From Natronospirales bacterium (GTDB taxonomy: Bacteria; Pseudomonadota; Gammaproteobacteria; Natronospirales; REEB76), in assembly GCA_021816765.1 (NCBI GenBank), contig JAKAXB010000002.1:1-64000 (forward strand): a stretch of DNA of 64,000 bases, read 5' to 3'. The position numbers and the translations under genes are program-made. The notes beneath the pieces are model-generated. The model ran no database searches and had not been told where the DNA came from. It saw only the letters and a list, made by a program, of their open reading frames with translations. This document shows positions 46,120 to 54,370 of the stretch, piece after piece (the stretch's first letter is position 1; each line of letters begins with the position of its first letter).

Positions 46120-47574
46120 ATGCACACCAAGACACTGACCCAACTGGCGCGTGACCTGAAGGCGCGCAAACTCTCCAGCGAAGAACTGACGCGCGCATAC
46201 CTTGCGCGCATCGAACGCTTTAATCCCGAACTTAATGCCTTCATCACCGTGCTGCAGGAACAGGCGCTGACCACCGCGCGTGCCGCCGATGCGTGCATCG
46301 GGAAGGGCGATGCCGGTCCGCTCACCGGCCTGCCCATCGCCCACAAGGATATCTTCTGTACCCGCGGCGTGAAGACCAGTTGCGGTTCGAAGATGCTGGA
46401 TAATTTTGTCGCGCCCTACGATGCCACTATCGTGGAACGTCTCCGGCAGAACGGTATGGTGCTGCTCGGCAAGACCAACATGGACGAATTCGCCATGGGC
46501 TCTTCCAATGAGACGAGCTTTTATGGTCCGGTGAAGAACCCCTGGGACCCGACGCGCGTGCCGGGCGGTTCCTCCGGCGGGTCGGCGGCGGCGGTGGCGG
46601 CGCGCCTGGCGCCGGCTGCCACCGGCACCGATACCGGCGGTTCCATCCGCCAGCCAGCGGCGCTCACCGGTCTCACCGGCATCAAGCCTACTTACGGGCG
46701 GGTGTCGCGTTACGGCATGATTGCGTTTGCCTCCAGTCTCGATCAGGCGGGCGTGATCACCTGCACCGCCGAGGACGCGGCCTTGCTCTTGGGCGCCATG
46801 GCCGGTTTTGATCCGCGGGATTCCACCAGCGTGGACCGGCCGGTTCCGGATTACACGGCGGAACTGGAGCACCCGCTCAAGGGCCTGCGCATCGGCCTGC
46901 CGAAAGAGTTTTTTGACCGGGGCTTGGATGGGCGCGTGGGCGAAGCGGTGTACGCTGCGCTCACTGTATATAAAAAGCTGGGCGCCGAAGTGCGCGATAT
47001 CAGTTTGCCCAACTTCTGGCTGTCGGTGCCCACCTATTACGTAGTGGCCCCGGCCGAGTGCTCCTCCAACCTGTCGCGCTTCGACGGCGTGCGCTTCGGT
47101 CATCGCTGCGAGAATCCGGTGGACCTCATGGACCTGTATACGCGTTCCCGCGGCGAAGGCTTCGGCGCGGAGGTCAAGCGCCGCATCATGACCGGCACCT
47201 ACGTGCTGTCCGCGGGCTACTACGATGCCTATTACCTCAAGGCCCAGAAGACCCGCACGCTCATCCGCCAGGACTTCATCGCGGCGTTTGAGAACGTGGA
47301 TGTCATTATGGGGCCGGCCACGCCCACGCCGGCCTTCGGCCTCGGCGAGAAGACCGAGGATCCCATCACCATGTATCTGAACGATATCTACGCCAACGGC
47401 GTGAACCTCGCCGGCCTGCCGGGCATTTCCATCCCCATGGGATTTGTGGACAAGCTGCCGGTAGGCCTGCAGATCATCGGCAATTATTTCGACGAGGCAC
47501 GGTTGTTGTCAGCCGCGCATCAGTATCAGCGGGAGACCGATTGGCATACTCGAATCCCGAAAGGATTCGAGTGA
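46120..47574 (+). CDS. gatA: Aspartyl/glutamyl-tRNA amidotransferase subunit A
   Basis: A 484-residue amidase-signature enzyme releasing ammonia from glutamine for transamidation. The Ser-cisSer-Lys triad is visible: Lys in AHKDIFC, the serine pair in [10 protein letters not shown] and [13 protein letters not shown]. GatCAB corrects Glu-tRNA(Gln) and/or Asp-tRNA(Asn), so the organism probably has a non-discriminating GluRS or AspRS. The last codons form a hairpin TCGAATCC/GGATTCGA. Confidence 0.97.
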   Translation: MHTKTLTQLARDLKARKLSSEELTRAYLARIERFNPELNAFITVLQEQALTTARAADACIGKGDAGPLTGLPIAHKDIFCTRGVKTSCGSKMLDNFVAPYDATIVERLRQNGMVLLGKTNMDEFAMGSSNETSFYGPVKNPWDPTRVPGGSSGGSAAAVAARLAPAATGTDTGGSIRQPAALTGLTGIKPTYGRVSRYGMIAFASSLDQAGVITCTAEDAALLLGAMAGFDPRDSTSVDRPVPDYTAELEHPLKGLRIGLPKEFFDRGLDGRVGEAVYAALTVYKKLGAEVRDISLPNFWLSVPTYYVVAPAECSSNLSRFDGVRFGHRCENPVDLMDLYTRSRGEGFGAEVKRRIMTGTYVLSAGYYDAYYLKAQKTRTLIRQDFIAAFENVDVIMGPATPTPAFGLGEKTEDPITMYLNDIYANGVNLAGLPGISIPMGFVDKLPVGLQIIGNYFDEARLLSAAHQYQRETDWHTRIPKGFE

Positions 47575-47576
47575 AG

Positions 47577-47659
47577 CAAGTGCTGCGTGCTGAGTACTGC
47601 GTAAAGAGTTAGAAATCATTTCTTTCACGCAGCACACGGCACTCAGCACGCAGTACTTG
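47577..47659. repeat. Inverted-repeat element upstream of gatB
   Basis: The left arm (CAAGTGCTGCGTGCTGAGT, continuing to GTAAAGA) is mirrored by the right arm TCTTTCACGCAG...ACTCAGCACGCAGTACTTG. The arms pair over nearly their full 30 bases except for an 8-base insertion. A related element follows gatB at 49148. Confidence 0.75.
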
Positions 47660-47689
47660 TATAGACATGCTTGAGAGCAAGGTTAGAGA

Positions 47690-49126
47690 ATGGAATGGGA
47701 AACCGTCATCGGTCTTGAGATACACGCGCAGCTGCTGACGAAGAGCAAAATCTTCTCGGCTGCATCCACCGCCTTTGGGGCGGCGCCCAATACCCAGGCC
47801 TGCCTGGTGGATCTGGGCTACCCGGGCGTGCTGCCGGTGTTGAACAAGGAAGCGGTGCGCATGGCGGTGAAGTTCGGCCTTGCCATCGGCGCACAAATAG
47901 CGACTCGCTCGGTGTTCGCCCGCAAGAATTATTTCTATCCGGACCTGCCCAAGGGCTACCAGATCAGCCAGTACGAGCTGCCGGTGGTCAGCAAGGGCAG
48001 TGTGGAAATCGAACTGGAGGACGGCGGCCGCCGGCGTATCGGCATTACCCGCGCGCACCTGGAGGAAGACGCCGGCAAGTCCCTGCACGAGGGTTTCGAA
48101 GGCATCAGCGGCATCGATCTCAACCGTGCCGGCACGCCGTTGTTGGAAATCGTCTCGGAGCCGGATATGCGCTCGGCCAAGGAAGCCGTGGCCTATATGA
48201 AAAAGATACATTCCCTGGTGCGCTATCTGGAAATCTGCGACGGCAACCTGCAGGAAGGCTCGTTCCGCTGCGATGCCAATGTCTCGGTGCGCCGCCAGGG
48301 GGAACAGAAGTTCGGCACCCGCGCGGAACTCAAGAATATCAATTCCTTCCATTTCGTGGAGAAGGCCATCCTCTATGAAGTGCAGCGGCAGATTGATGTG
48401 ATCGAGAGCGGCGGCAAGGTGGTGCAGGAGACGCGCCTGTACGATTCCAAAAAGAACGAAACCCGCTCCATGCGCAGCAAGGAGGAGGCCAACGATTATC
48501 GTTACTTTCCGGATCCGGATTTGTTGCCGCTGGAGATCACGGAATCTTTTGTCGCCGAGGTACGTAAAACCCTGCCGGAGTTGCCGGATGGGAAGAAGCA
48601 GCGATTCATGCGCGCTTACGGCCTGTCGGCTTACGATGCGGCATTGCTGACCGCCAGCCGCGAACTGGCGGATTACTACGAGACGCTGGTGCAAGCCGTT
48701 GGCGGTGAAGCCAAGCTCTGCGCCAACTGGGTCATGGGTGAATTGTCGGCAGCGCTTAACCAGAACAACAAGGAGGTGACCCAAAGCCCGGTGACCGCCG
48801 CGATGCTTGCTGAGTTGTTGAAGCGCATCCTTGATAACACCATCTCCGGGAAGATCGCGAAGGAAGTATTCGAGGCCCTGTGGGCGGGTGAGGGCGGGGC
48901 CGACGCAGTCATCGAGAACAAAGGTCTGAAGCAAATTACCGACAGCTCCGCCATCGGAAAAATCATAGACGAGATCATGGCCGCCAATCCACGGCAGCTC
49001 AGCGATTATCGCGCCGGCAAGGACAAGCTGTTCGCCTTCTTCGTAGGCCAGGTGATGAAGGCTACCCAGGGTAAGGCGAATCCACAGCAAGTCAACGAAC
49101 TACTGCTGAGGAAACTCAAGAGCTAG
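47690..49126 (+). CDS. gatB: Aspartyl/glutamyl-tRNA amidotransferase subunit B
   Basis: A 478-residue subunit that binds misacylated tRNA and activates its acid side chain. It begins [15 protein letters not shown], contains [27 protein letters not shown] and the C-terminal GatB/YqeY helical domain ending [17 protein letters not shown]. Separated from gatA by a palindromic element and closed by a second one, so it may be expressed from its own message. Confidence 0.97.
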   Translation: MEWETVIGLEIHAQLLTKSKIFSAASTAFGAAPNTQACLVDLGYPGVLPVLNKEAVRMAVKFGLAIGAQIATRSVFARKNYFYPDLPKGYQISQYELPVVSKGSVEIELEDGGRRRIGITRAHLEEDAGKSLHEGFEGISGIDLNRAGTPLLEIVSEPDMRSAKEAVAYMKKIHSLVRYLEICDGNLQEGSFRCDANVSVRRQGEQKFGTRAELKNINSFHFVEKAILYEVQRQIDVIESGGKVVQETRLYDSKKNETRSMRSKEEANDYRYFPDPDLLPLEITESFVAEVRKTLPELPDGKKQRFMRAYGLSAYDAALLTASRELADYYETLVQAVGGEAKLCANWVMGELSAALNQNNKEVTQSPVTAAMLAELLKRILDNTISGKIAKEVFEALWAGEGGADAVIENKGLKQITDSSAIGKIIDEIMAANPRQLSDYRAGKDKLFAFFVGQVMKATQGKANPQQVNELLLRKLKS

Positions 49127-49147
49127 CGGAATTTCTTTTCATAATAA

Positions 49148-49242
49148 CCATGGTGCTTGGTACTGAGTGCTGCGTTCTGCGTGAAAACAGGCTGGCATCT
49201 GGATTTTATGCAGCACCCAGTACTTAGCACGCAGCACGTGGT
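49148..49242. repeat. Inverted-repeat element downstream of gatB
   Basis: It starts CATGGTGCTTGGTACTGAGT and ends CAGTACTTAGCACGCAGCACG, sharing the GTACTGAGTGCTGCGT-type core with the element at 47577. The arms match less well here. It lies between gatB and hslO. Confidence 0.65.
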
Positions 49243-49248
49243 TTTAAA

Positions 49249-50121
49249 ATGCCTGAACACGACACACTGCGCCGTTTCATCTTCGAGAAACTCCCTGTCC
49301 AGGGACGCCATGTGCATCTGGATGCGAGTTGGCGCGCGGTACTGGAGCGCCAGGAATATCCGGCACCGGTGCGCGCCTTGTTGGGCGAGGCCATGGTCGC
49401 GATGGCGCTGCTCTCGGCGACCCTCAAGTTCGACGGCGCCATCACCCTTCAGGTCCAGGGCAACGGCCCGCTGCACCTGCTGGTGGTGCAGTGCACCAGC
49501 CATCTCAGTCTGCGCGGGCTGGCGCGCTGGCACGGCGATCTGCCGGACTCAGGTTTGCAGAAACTGCTGGGAGACGGTCGTCTGGCGCTCACCATCGAAC
49601 CCGCGGGGAAAGGCGAACGTTACCAGAGCATCGTGCCGCTGGAAGGCGAGACCCTGGCGGCTTGCCTGGAAGGCTATTTTCAACGCTCCGAACAGCTGCC
49701 CACACGCCTGTGGCTGACGGCCGGGGATGACAGCACCGCGGGCCTGCTGCTGCAGGTAATGCCGGAGCGACAGCGCAACCCGGATGCCTGGCAGCATGTA
49801 ACGGTGCTGGCGGATACCGTTACCAGCAAGGAACTCAAGACACTTTCCGCGGAACAATTACTGCAGCGCCTCTACCATGAAGAGGATGTACGGCTGTTCG
49901 AGGCGACCCCGGTGGCGTTCCGTTGTCAATGCTCGCGCGAGCGCATCGAGGCGACGCTGCGCAGCCTGGGCGCCGAGGAAATGTACAGCATCCTGCGCGA
50001 ACAGAGCAAGGTGCACGTGGATTGTGAATTCTGCGGGCGTGGTTACGATTTTGACGCGGTGGACGTGCAGACCTTGTTCGTTCCCGACGCACAATCCGCC
50101 CACTCCGGCGCAAGACACTGA
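49249..50121 (+). CDS. hslO: 33 kDa redox-regulated chaperone Hsp33
   Basis: A 290-residue chaperone activated by oxidation. The C-terminal zinc switch is intact: FRCQCSRERI (CxC) and DCEFCGRGYDF (CxxC). The N-terminal domain has GEAMVAMALLSATLKFDG and the GPL-based segment typical of HslO. E. coli Hsp33 is 292 aa. It is the last core gene before the accessory region. Confidence 0.95.
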   Translation: MPEHDTLRRFIFEKLPVQGRHVHLDASWRAVLERQEYPAPVRALLGEAMVAMALLSATLKFDGAITLQVQGNGPLHLLVVQCTSHLSLRGLARWHGDLPDSGLQKLLGDGRLALTIEPAGKGERYQSIVPLEGETLAACLEGYFQRSEQLPTRLWLTAGDDSTAGLLLQVMPERQRNPDAWQHVTVLADTVTSKELKTLSAEQLLQRLYHEEDVRLFEATPVAFRCQCSRERIEATLRSLGAEEMYSILREQSKVHVDCEFCGRGYDFDAVDVQTLFVPDAQSAHSGARH

Positions 50122-50551
50122 TCCGCACGTTCGCCCGGACATTCGTCATTCCGGTGCGACCGCCATGGATGGCGGAAGTCCCGGAAATGCAGGAGCAATT
50201 TCTTGTAAAAACCGGAATACAGGTTTTGCGCGGCTTCGCCGCGTGATGGATGCCGGTTCCCGCACCGGCGGGCGGGGTACTTTCCTTGGACGAGCAAGGA
50301 AAGTACCGAAAGGAACTCGCCCCGGGGATTCCGCGCTTGCCTGAAATCGAATGAGGAACATTCGATTTCAGGCGCGTCCCCTCCTGCTCGCGTCCTCGGG
50401 GCCGCGCTCACGGCACATCCTTGTGCCGATCGCGCGGACGGGGCGATCCCTCGTCCCGTCCCTTCTTCGAAGGGCCATTCCCTGCGGGCGCTGCGCAGTT
50501 CGGCGGCCTCCACGGGGTTTCTAAGAGCGCCGCAAAATGCTCATGCTTTCC
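50122..50551. other. Hairpin-rich intergenic segment between hslO and the cassette region
   Basis: No acceptable gene here. Several near-perfect hairpins stand out: GTACTTTCCTTG/CAAGGAAAGTAC (about 50278-50309), CCTGAAATCGAATG/CATTCGATTTCAGG (about 50340-50372) and CGGCACA/TGTGCCG (about 50411-50428). Such stretches resemble interspersed genomic repeats seen near accessory regions in other Proteobacteria; identity not established. Confidence 0.5.
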
Positions 50552-50698
50552 CAAATGCCTCACGCGGCATCGCAGGTTGCCCTTCATAAGACATTGATAT
50601 ATAAATCCTTTGGGGTCTGGCCCGATTCGCCCGGAGTGTAATAATGAAGCGCGCATCGTTATTGGAATATCGTAGCGTGCGGTCCATTTAATGTTAGA
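50552..50698 (+). repeat. attI/Pc-like module, copy 1
   Basis: About 145 bases, repeated at 53660-53830, and ending exactly at the core site GTTAGAG that opens the restriction-modification cassette. The two copies agree closely from CGCAGGTTGCCC through CGGTCCATTTA, with a few substitutions; copy 2 has 24 extra bases near its left end. Each copy has a promoter-like sequence and a short hairpin (here CGTTATT/AATATCG, one mismatch). Because both copies lie on the entry side of a cassette, I read it as an attI-like insertion platform; no integrase gene is nearby. Confidence 0.6.
50577..50605 (+). promoter_or_regulatory. Candidate cassette promoter (Pc-like), copy 1
   Basis: TTGCCC at 50577-50582 and TATAAA at 50600-50605 with a 17-base spacer, pointing into the methyltransferase gene. 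The same pair with the same spacing occurs in copy 2. Integron Pc promoters occupy this kind of place upstream of the first cassette. Confidence 0.5.
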
Positions 50699-50720
50699 GC
50701 GCAGAACAGGAGACGATCGA

Positions 50721-52202
50721 TTGCTGCCAGACATTGAACAAGCCCGGTTGCGGTTATCCAGGGACACGGACGCGAAGAAGAAATCGCAGTTCGGCCAATT
50801 TCTGACGCCAGCAGGAACTGCGACCTTTATGGCCGGGCTTTTCCCACCTGCCGATGGTATCTGCCGCCTGCTTGATGCAGGCGCCGGCATTGGCTCGCTT
50901 GCTGCGGCCTTTCTAGAGCGCTGGTATTCCGGCGGTCTTCGTTTCCAGCGCGTGGAACTCGATGCTTTCGAGATCGATGCTTCTTTGCACTCCCAGCTGG
51001 CTCAGACATTGTCGAAGTACCGCAGCGACACGTTTTCAGCGAAGGTGCATGGTGACGATTTCATACATGTCGCCGCGGACGCGCTTTCCGGCGGCCTGTT
51101 CGCAAAATCACTCCCAAGATACAGCCACGCCATCCTTAATCCACCCTACAAGAAGATAAGCAGCGGTTCAGCGCACCGGCTGGCTCTGCGTCGCGTCGGT
51201 ATCGAGACGGTAAACCTATATTCAGCCTTTGTGGCGCTGACCGTGGCGCAGGCTGCGCCCGGTGGGCAGATCGTGGCGATCATCCCACGCAGCTTCTGCA
51301 ACGGGCCGTATTACCGCCCATTCCGTAACTTCATGCTTGAACGCGCAGCCATCCGACACATGCACCTGTTCGAGTCACGCAGCAAGGCTTTCAAGGATGA
51401 CGCGGTTCTTCAGGAGAACATCATTATTCGTCTTGAATGCGGCACGCAGCAGGGGCCTGTGACGATCTCGACTTCGACCGATGACACCTTCTCCGACCTT
51501 ACCGCCCACGAGCATCCATTCGAGCGGATCGTATTTCCGGACGACCCGGAGCGGTTTATTCACGTGCCCACGTCGCCCGAGAAGAATGCCATTGAATTAC
51601 TTCCAGCTATCCGGTACACGCTGATTAACCTTGGCATCAAGGTATCGACCGGGCCAGTAGTTGATTTCCGACTGAAGGAGCATCTTCGCGATATGCCGGG
51701 GCCGAGCACTGTGCCCTTACTCTATCCCGGCCATTTCACCAGCGGCGGCACTACATGGCCCATCGAGGGCATGAAGAAGCCAAACGCCATCGAATGCAAT
51801 GCCGACACTGAAAAGTGGCTCTACCCGAGTGGCTTTTACTGCGTGGTGCGGCGCTTCTCATCCAAGGAAGAAACACGTCGGATAGTGGCGAGCGTGGTCG
51901 ACCCCAACGCATTCGGTGACATGCCCGTGCTGGGGTTCGAAAACCATCTGAACGTCTTCCACGAGAACAAGCGTGGCTTGCCGCCGGCGCTGGCCCATGG
52001 GCTCACCGTGTTTCTGAACACGACCGCAGTTGACGAGGTGTTCCGTCGTTTCAATGGCCATACGCAGGTGAACGCAACCGACCTTACGCTCATGAAGTAT
52101 CCCAGCCGCGATGTCCTTACTCAGTTGGGCGAATGGGCTATGCAACAAGGGCAACTCACGCAGAGCATGATAGACGACAAGCTTGGAGCCTTGGCGGCAT
52201 GA
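50721..52202 (+). CDS. Type II DNA adenine methyltransferase, PstI/BsuBI-like
   Basis: A 493-residue N6-adenine methyltransferase. Motif X-like FGQFLTP, SAM-binding LLDAGAGIGSL and catalytic NPPY (AILNPPYKKI) appear in gamma-class order. Length is near M.PstI and M.BsuBI (about 500 aa), whose site is CTGCAG; specificity is inferred from its partner nuclease. I prefer TTG at 50721, seven bases after AGGAGA. The in-frame ATG at 50691 starts two bases outside the cassette boundary, so it would be lost on cassette movement. Its stop overlaps the nuclease start (ATGA). Confidence 0.88.
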   Translation: MLPDIEQARLRLSRDTDAKKKSQFGQFLTPAGTATFMAGLFPPADGICRLLDAGAGIGSLAAAFLERWYSGGLRFQRVELDAFEIDASLHSQLAQTLSKYRSDTFSAKVHGDDFIHVAADALSGGLFAKSLPRYSHAILNPPYKKISSGSAHRLALRRVGIETVNLYSAFVALTVAQAAPGGQIVAIIPRSFCNGPYYRPFRNFMLERAAIRHMHLFESRSKAFKDDAVLQENIIIRLECGTQQGPVTISTSTDDTFSDLTAHEHPFERIVFPDDPERFIHVPTSPEKNAIELLPAIRYTLINLGIKVSTGPVVDFRLKEHLRDMPGPSTVPLLYPGHFTSGGTTWPIEGMKKPNAIECNADTEKWLYPSGFYCVVRRFSSKEETRRIVASVVDPNAFGDMPVLGFENHLNVFHENKRGLPPALAHGLTVFLNTTAVDEVFRRFNGHTQVNATDLTLMKYPSRDVLTQLGEWAMQQGQLTQSMIDDKLGALAA

Positions 52203-53158
52203 CGACCAGCAAAAAGAGTCGCCACATCAAGGACGCGCATCATATTCTCGTTTCACTTGGGCTACCTCGTGCACAACAGAACGAGCGTTCCGCGCTTTGC
52301 CTGTTGGCGCTGCTCAACCTCACGCCGGGAAAGCCGTGGTCGAAAGCCGAAAATCCACTTATAGGCATTACGCCGATCATGGATTGGGCGCGTGAACACT
52401 ACGACAAGGAATACGCACCGAATACGCGCGAGACCGTCCGCCGCCAGACAATGCATCAATTCTGTAACGCGGGCATTGCAATTTACAACCCGGACCAGTT
52501 CGATCGGCCGGTGAATAGCCCCAAGGCGGTCTATCAGATCGAACCTGCTACTTTGTCCTTGTTACGCACCTTCAGTACGCCCGCTTGGCATGATGCGCTC
52601 ACGGACTATTTGGCCGAACGTGAGACGCTGGTTGCCAGCTACGCCAAGGAGCGTGAGCAGAACCGGATTCCGGTGAAGATCGCACCGGGGAAAGAGATTA
52701 CTCTCAGTCCCGGCGAACACAGTAAACTGATCCGCGCCATAATTGAAAACTTCGCTCCGAGATTTGCGCCCGGTAGCGTGTTGGTTTACGCCGGGGACAC
52801 GGGCGATAAGTGGGGATACTTTAATGCCCGCCTGCTAGCCGAGTTAGGTGTCGATGTGGAGCCACATGGCAAGATGCCGGATGTAGTGCTTCACTACACT
52901 GCGAAGAACTGGTTGCTGCTGGTCGAATCCGTCACCAGCCACGGGCCGGTAGATGGCAAGCGGCACTCTGAGCTTGCCAAACTTTTTGCCGCCTCAGCCG
53001 CTGGGTTGGTTTATGTCACTGCGTTCCCGAGTCGTACGCTCATGGGCCGCTACCTCGGGGAAATCGCATGGGAAACCGAGGTCTGGGTAGCTGACGCGCC
53101 GTCTCATCTCATTCACTTCAATGGCATGCGTTTCTTGGGTCCGTACAATGCGCCCTAA
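52199..53158 (+). CDS. Type II restriction endonuclease, BsuBI/PstI family
   Basis: A 319-residue nuclease (R.PstI and R.BsuBI are about 320 aa). The C-terminal half has the family core VYAGDTGDKWGYFNARLLAELG, split here by its PD-(D/E)xK-like motif: MPDVVLHY followed by LLLVESVTSHGPVD, then KRHSELAKLFA. The N-terminal half is a helical domain specific to this family. Translation starts in an ATGA overlap with the methyltransferase. The stop codon TAA lies within the attC core GCGCCCTAAC, so the pair fills its cassette to the end. Confidence 0.88.
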   Translation: MTTSKKSRHIKDAHHILVSLGLPRAQQNERSALCLLALLNLTPGKPWSKAENPLIGITPIMDWAREHYDKEYAPNTRETVRRQTMHQFCNAGIAIYNPDQFDRPVNSPKAVYQIEPATLSLLRTFSTPAWHDALTDYLAERETLVASYAKEREQNRIPVKIAPGKEITLSPGEHSKLIRAIIENFAPRFAPGSVLVYAGDTGDKWGYFNARLLAELGVDVEPHGKMPDVVLHYTAKNWLLLVESVTSHGPVDGKRHSELAKLFAASAAGLVYVTAFPSRTLMGRYLGEIAWETEVWVADAPSHLIHFNGMRFLGPYNAP

Positions 53159-53232
53159 CAACCGGTTGCACGCGACCGGCTGCGGGTCGGGTTTTCCCGC
53201 GCGATGTATTCCTGCGCGTCAAGGAGTTGGCG
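53150..53232 (+). other. attC site of the restriction-modification cassette
   Basis: R'' GCGCCCTAAC (53150-53159) overlaps the nuclease stop; it is nearly the complement of this cassette's first bases (GTTAGAGCGC). Inner arms TTG-C-ACGCG and CGCGT-CAA pair with one unpaired C, the extrahelical base expected of attC. The right core is a variant, GTTGGCG at 53226-53232. Confidence 0.65.
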
Positions 53233-53452
53233 CAGTGCCCGGCGCGTCCACTTCAGTTTCAATCTGCACACCCCATTTGGCAAAGGCGGATTTCACTTCG
53301 GCGTCGGTGGCGAATTCACCATGTTGCGCTTCCTTAAGACCCGCTTCGATCTCCTGGCGCACGTAGGCTTCGTAGAGCACGTCCTTCCACGTGGCGCCGT
53401 CGGGCAGGTGGTCCGCCAGCCAGCGCAGTTCTTCTCTCAGGTTTGCCGCCAT
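53219..53452 (-). CDS. Small antitoxin-like protein, no toxin partner visible
   Basis: A 77-residue protein. Its core, YVRQEIEAGLKEAQHGEF followed by ATDAEVKSAFAKWG, resembles the C-terminal region of small RelB/ParD-type antitoxins that precede ParE/RelE toxins. No toxin gene fits on either side: downstream are only 60 bases before the nuclease gene. Its 3' end overlaps the right core of the cassette attC. Orientation is opposite to the surrounding cassettes. It may be an orphan or relic of a toxin-antitoxin cassette. Confidence 0.6.
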   Translation of the reverse strand: MAANLREELRWLADHLPDGATWKDVLYEAYVRQEIEAGLKEAQHGEFATDAEVKSAFAKWGVQIETEVDAPGTAPTP

Positions 53453-53568
53453 AGCATCCTCCAGCTATGGGTAGATTCTAAGCCCTGGGCCCCGGCTACT
53501 TCCACCCTTCCGATCCAGGGCGTCCAACTCCCGTCCGCATCCCTTTAGGCATAGCTTTGCTGTAGCAC

Positions 53569-53650
53569 GTAGGTTGGGGTGAGCGAAGCGAACCCCAACG
53601 AGATTATTCTTGGATTTGTTGGGTTTCGGCTACGGCCTTAACCAACCTAC
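53569..53650. repeat. Palindromic interspersed element (GTAGGTTGG ends)
   Basis: An 82-base element bounded by GTAGGTTGG at the left and CCAACCTAC at the right (perfect inverted termini). It includes GGGGTGAGCGAAGCGAACCCC, a further internal hairpin (written here as GGGGT.../...ACCCC). Similar GTAGGTTGGG...CCCAACCTAC palindromes are widespread in betaproteobacterial and gammaproteobacterial intergenic DNA, as far as I know. Confidence 0.7.
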
Positions 53651-53659
53651 ATTCTTATT

Positions 53660-53830
53660 CAAATGCCCCACGCGGCATAGCTTGGCGCGTTATCCGAGTC
53701 ATCGCAGGTTGCCCTTCATAAGACATTGATATATAAATCCTTTGGGGGCCGCCCCGATCGCTGGGAGTGTAATAATGAAGCGCGCGTCGCTATTGGAATA
53801 GCGTAGCGTGCGGTCCATTTACTGTTGGGC
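53660..53830 (+). repeat. attI/Pc-like module, copy 2
   Basis: Second copy of the module at 50552-50698, ending at the core GTTGGGC (53824-53830) that opens cassette 2. The hairpin at 53788-53803 is perfect here (CGCTATT, GG, AATAGCG). A 24-base stretch between two CAT triplets near 53677-53702 is absent from copy 1, as expected for a deletion between short repeats. Confidence 0.6.
53709..53737 (+). promoter_or_regulatory. Candidate cassette promoter (Pc-like), copy 2
   Basis: TTGCCC at 53709-53714 and TATAAA at 53732-53737, again 17 bases apart, about 115 bases before the start of the cassette 2 gene. Confidence 0.5.
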
Positions 53831-53851
53831 GTCATAGGCATCAGCTCCATC

Positions 53852-54292
53852 ATGACCGAATCTTCTCAAGAACATCAGTCTCATCGCGCTGCTGACGGCG
53901 GGCTGTACGAAGGGCACCATCTTTGCCCCGATCTTGTCCCCGGACAGATGTGCTTTCGGGCCAAGACATACAACGAGGGCGTGTTTGAAACGGTATTTCA
54001 CGAACACATTCCATCTCATCGAATTTCACAAGAAAGTGCCAATGAGGCGCTGCGTTCGCTGGTGGCGCGTTATTCGGAATGGCCGGGAACCTTCATTCTG
54101 CGTAGCCATTTGAACAAACGAGGCCGCAATCCAGAGTGCTATCCGGGCTTTATTCACCATGTCAGCTATCCCGAGCCAGGAGCAATCCGTCACACGGTCA
54201 GCGGGCCAAGGGCGCACGCTTGGCATGACTCAGTGCTGTCAAAGGCAGCGTTTCGTCCGCCAGGAACCACGCCGCCCGAGGCCCAGCAATGA
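53852..54292 (+). CDS. Integron cassette protein of unknown function (cassette 2)
   Basis: A 146-residue soluble protein rich in His, Pro and Arg; no signal peptide or membrane segment. I do not recognise it. HRISQESANEALRSLVARYSEWPG looks like a helical segment, followed by FILRSHLNKRG. The in-frame TTG at 53825 lies inside the att core, so I chose the ATG at 53852. The stop overlaps the R'' of its attC by two bases (TGACGCC), a common fit of gene to cassette. Confidence 0.6.
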   Translation: MTESSQEHQSHRAADGGLYEGHHLCPDLVPGQMCFRAKTYNEGVFETVFHEHIPSHRISQESANEALRSLVARYSEWPGTFILRSHLNKRGRNPECYPGFIHHVSYPEPGAIRHTVSGPRAHAWHDSVLSKAAFRPPGTTPPEAQQ

Positions 54293-54365
54293 CGCCAAAC
54301 CCTGCGGTGCAGGGGACGCTGCGCGATAAAGCGTCGCGCAGCGCCCCTGACCTTGAACGTTAGAG
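54291..54365 (+). other. attC site of cassette 2
   Basis: R'' GACGCCAAAC (54291-54300) mirrors the cassette's own first bases GTTGGGCGTC with one mismatch; the right core is GTTAGAG (54359-54365). Between them AGGGG-A-CGCTGCGCGA pairs with TCGCGCAGCG-CCCCT, leaving one unpaired A. This is the classic attC fold. Confidence 0.85.
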
Positions 54366-54370
54366 CGCTT

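Noticed and set aside
47609-49090. 493-codon minus-strand frame
   Set aside because: Antisense shadow of gatB, caused by GC-rich third positions.
50552-50698. Module copy 1 as an ordinary attC site
   Set aside because: No left core complementary to GTTAGAGCGC within 150 bases and the triplet before the core is AAT, unlike the AAC at all clear attC right ends here.
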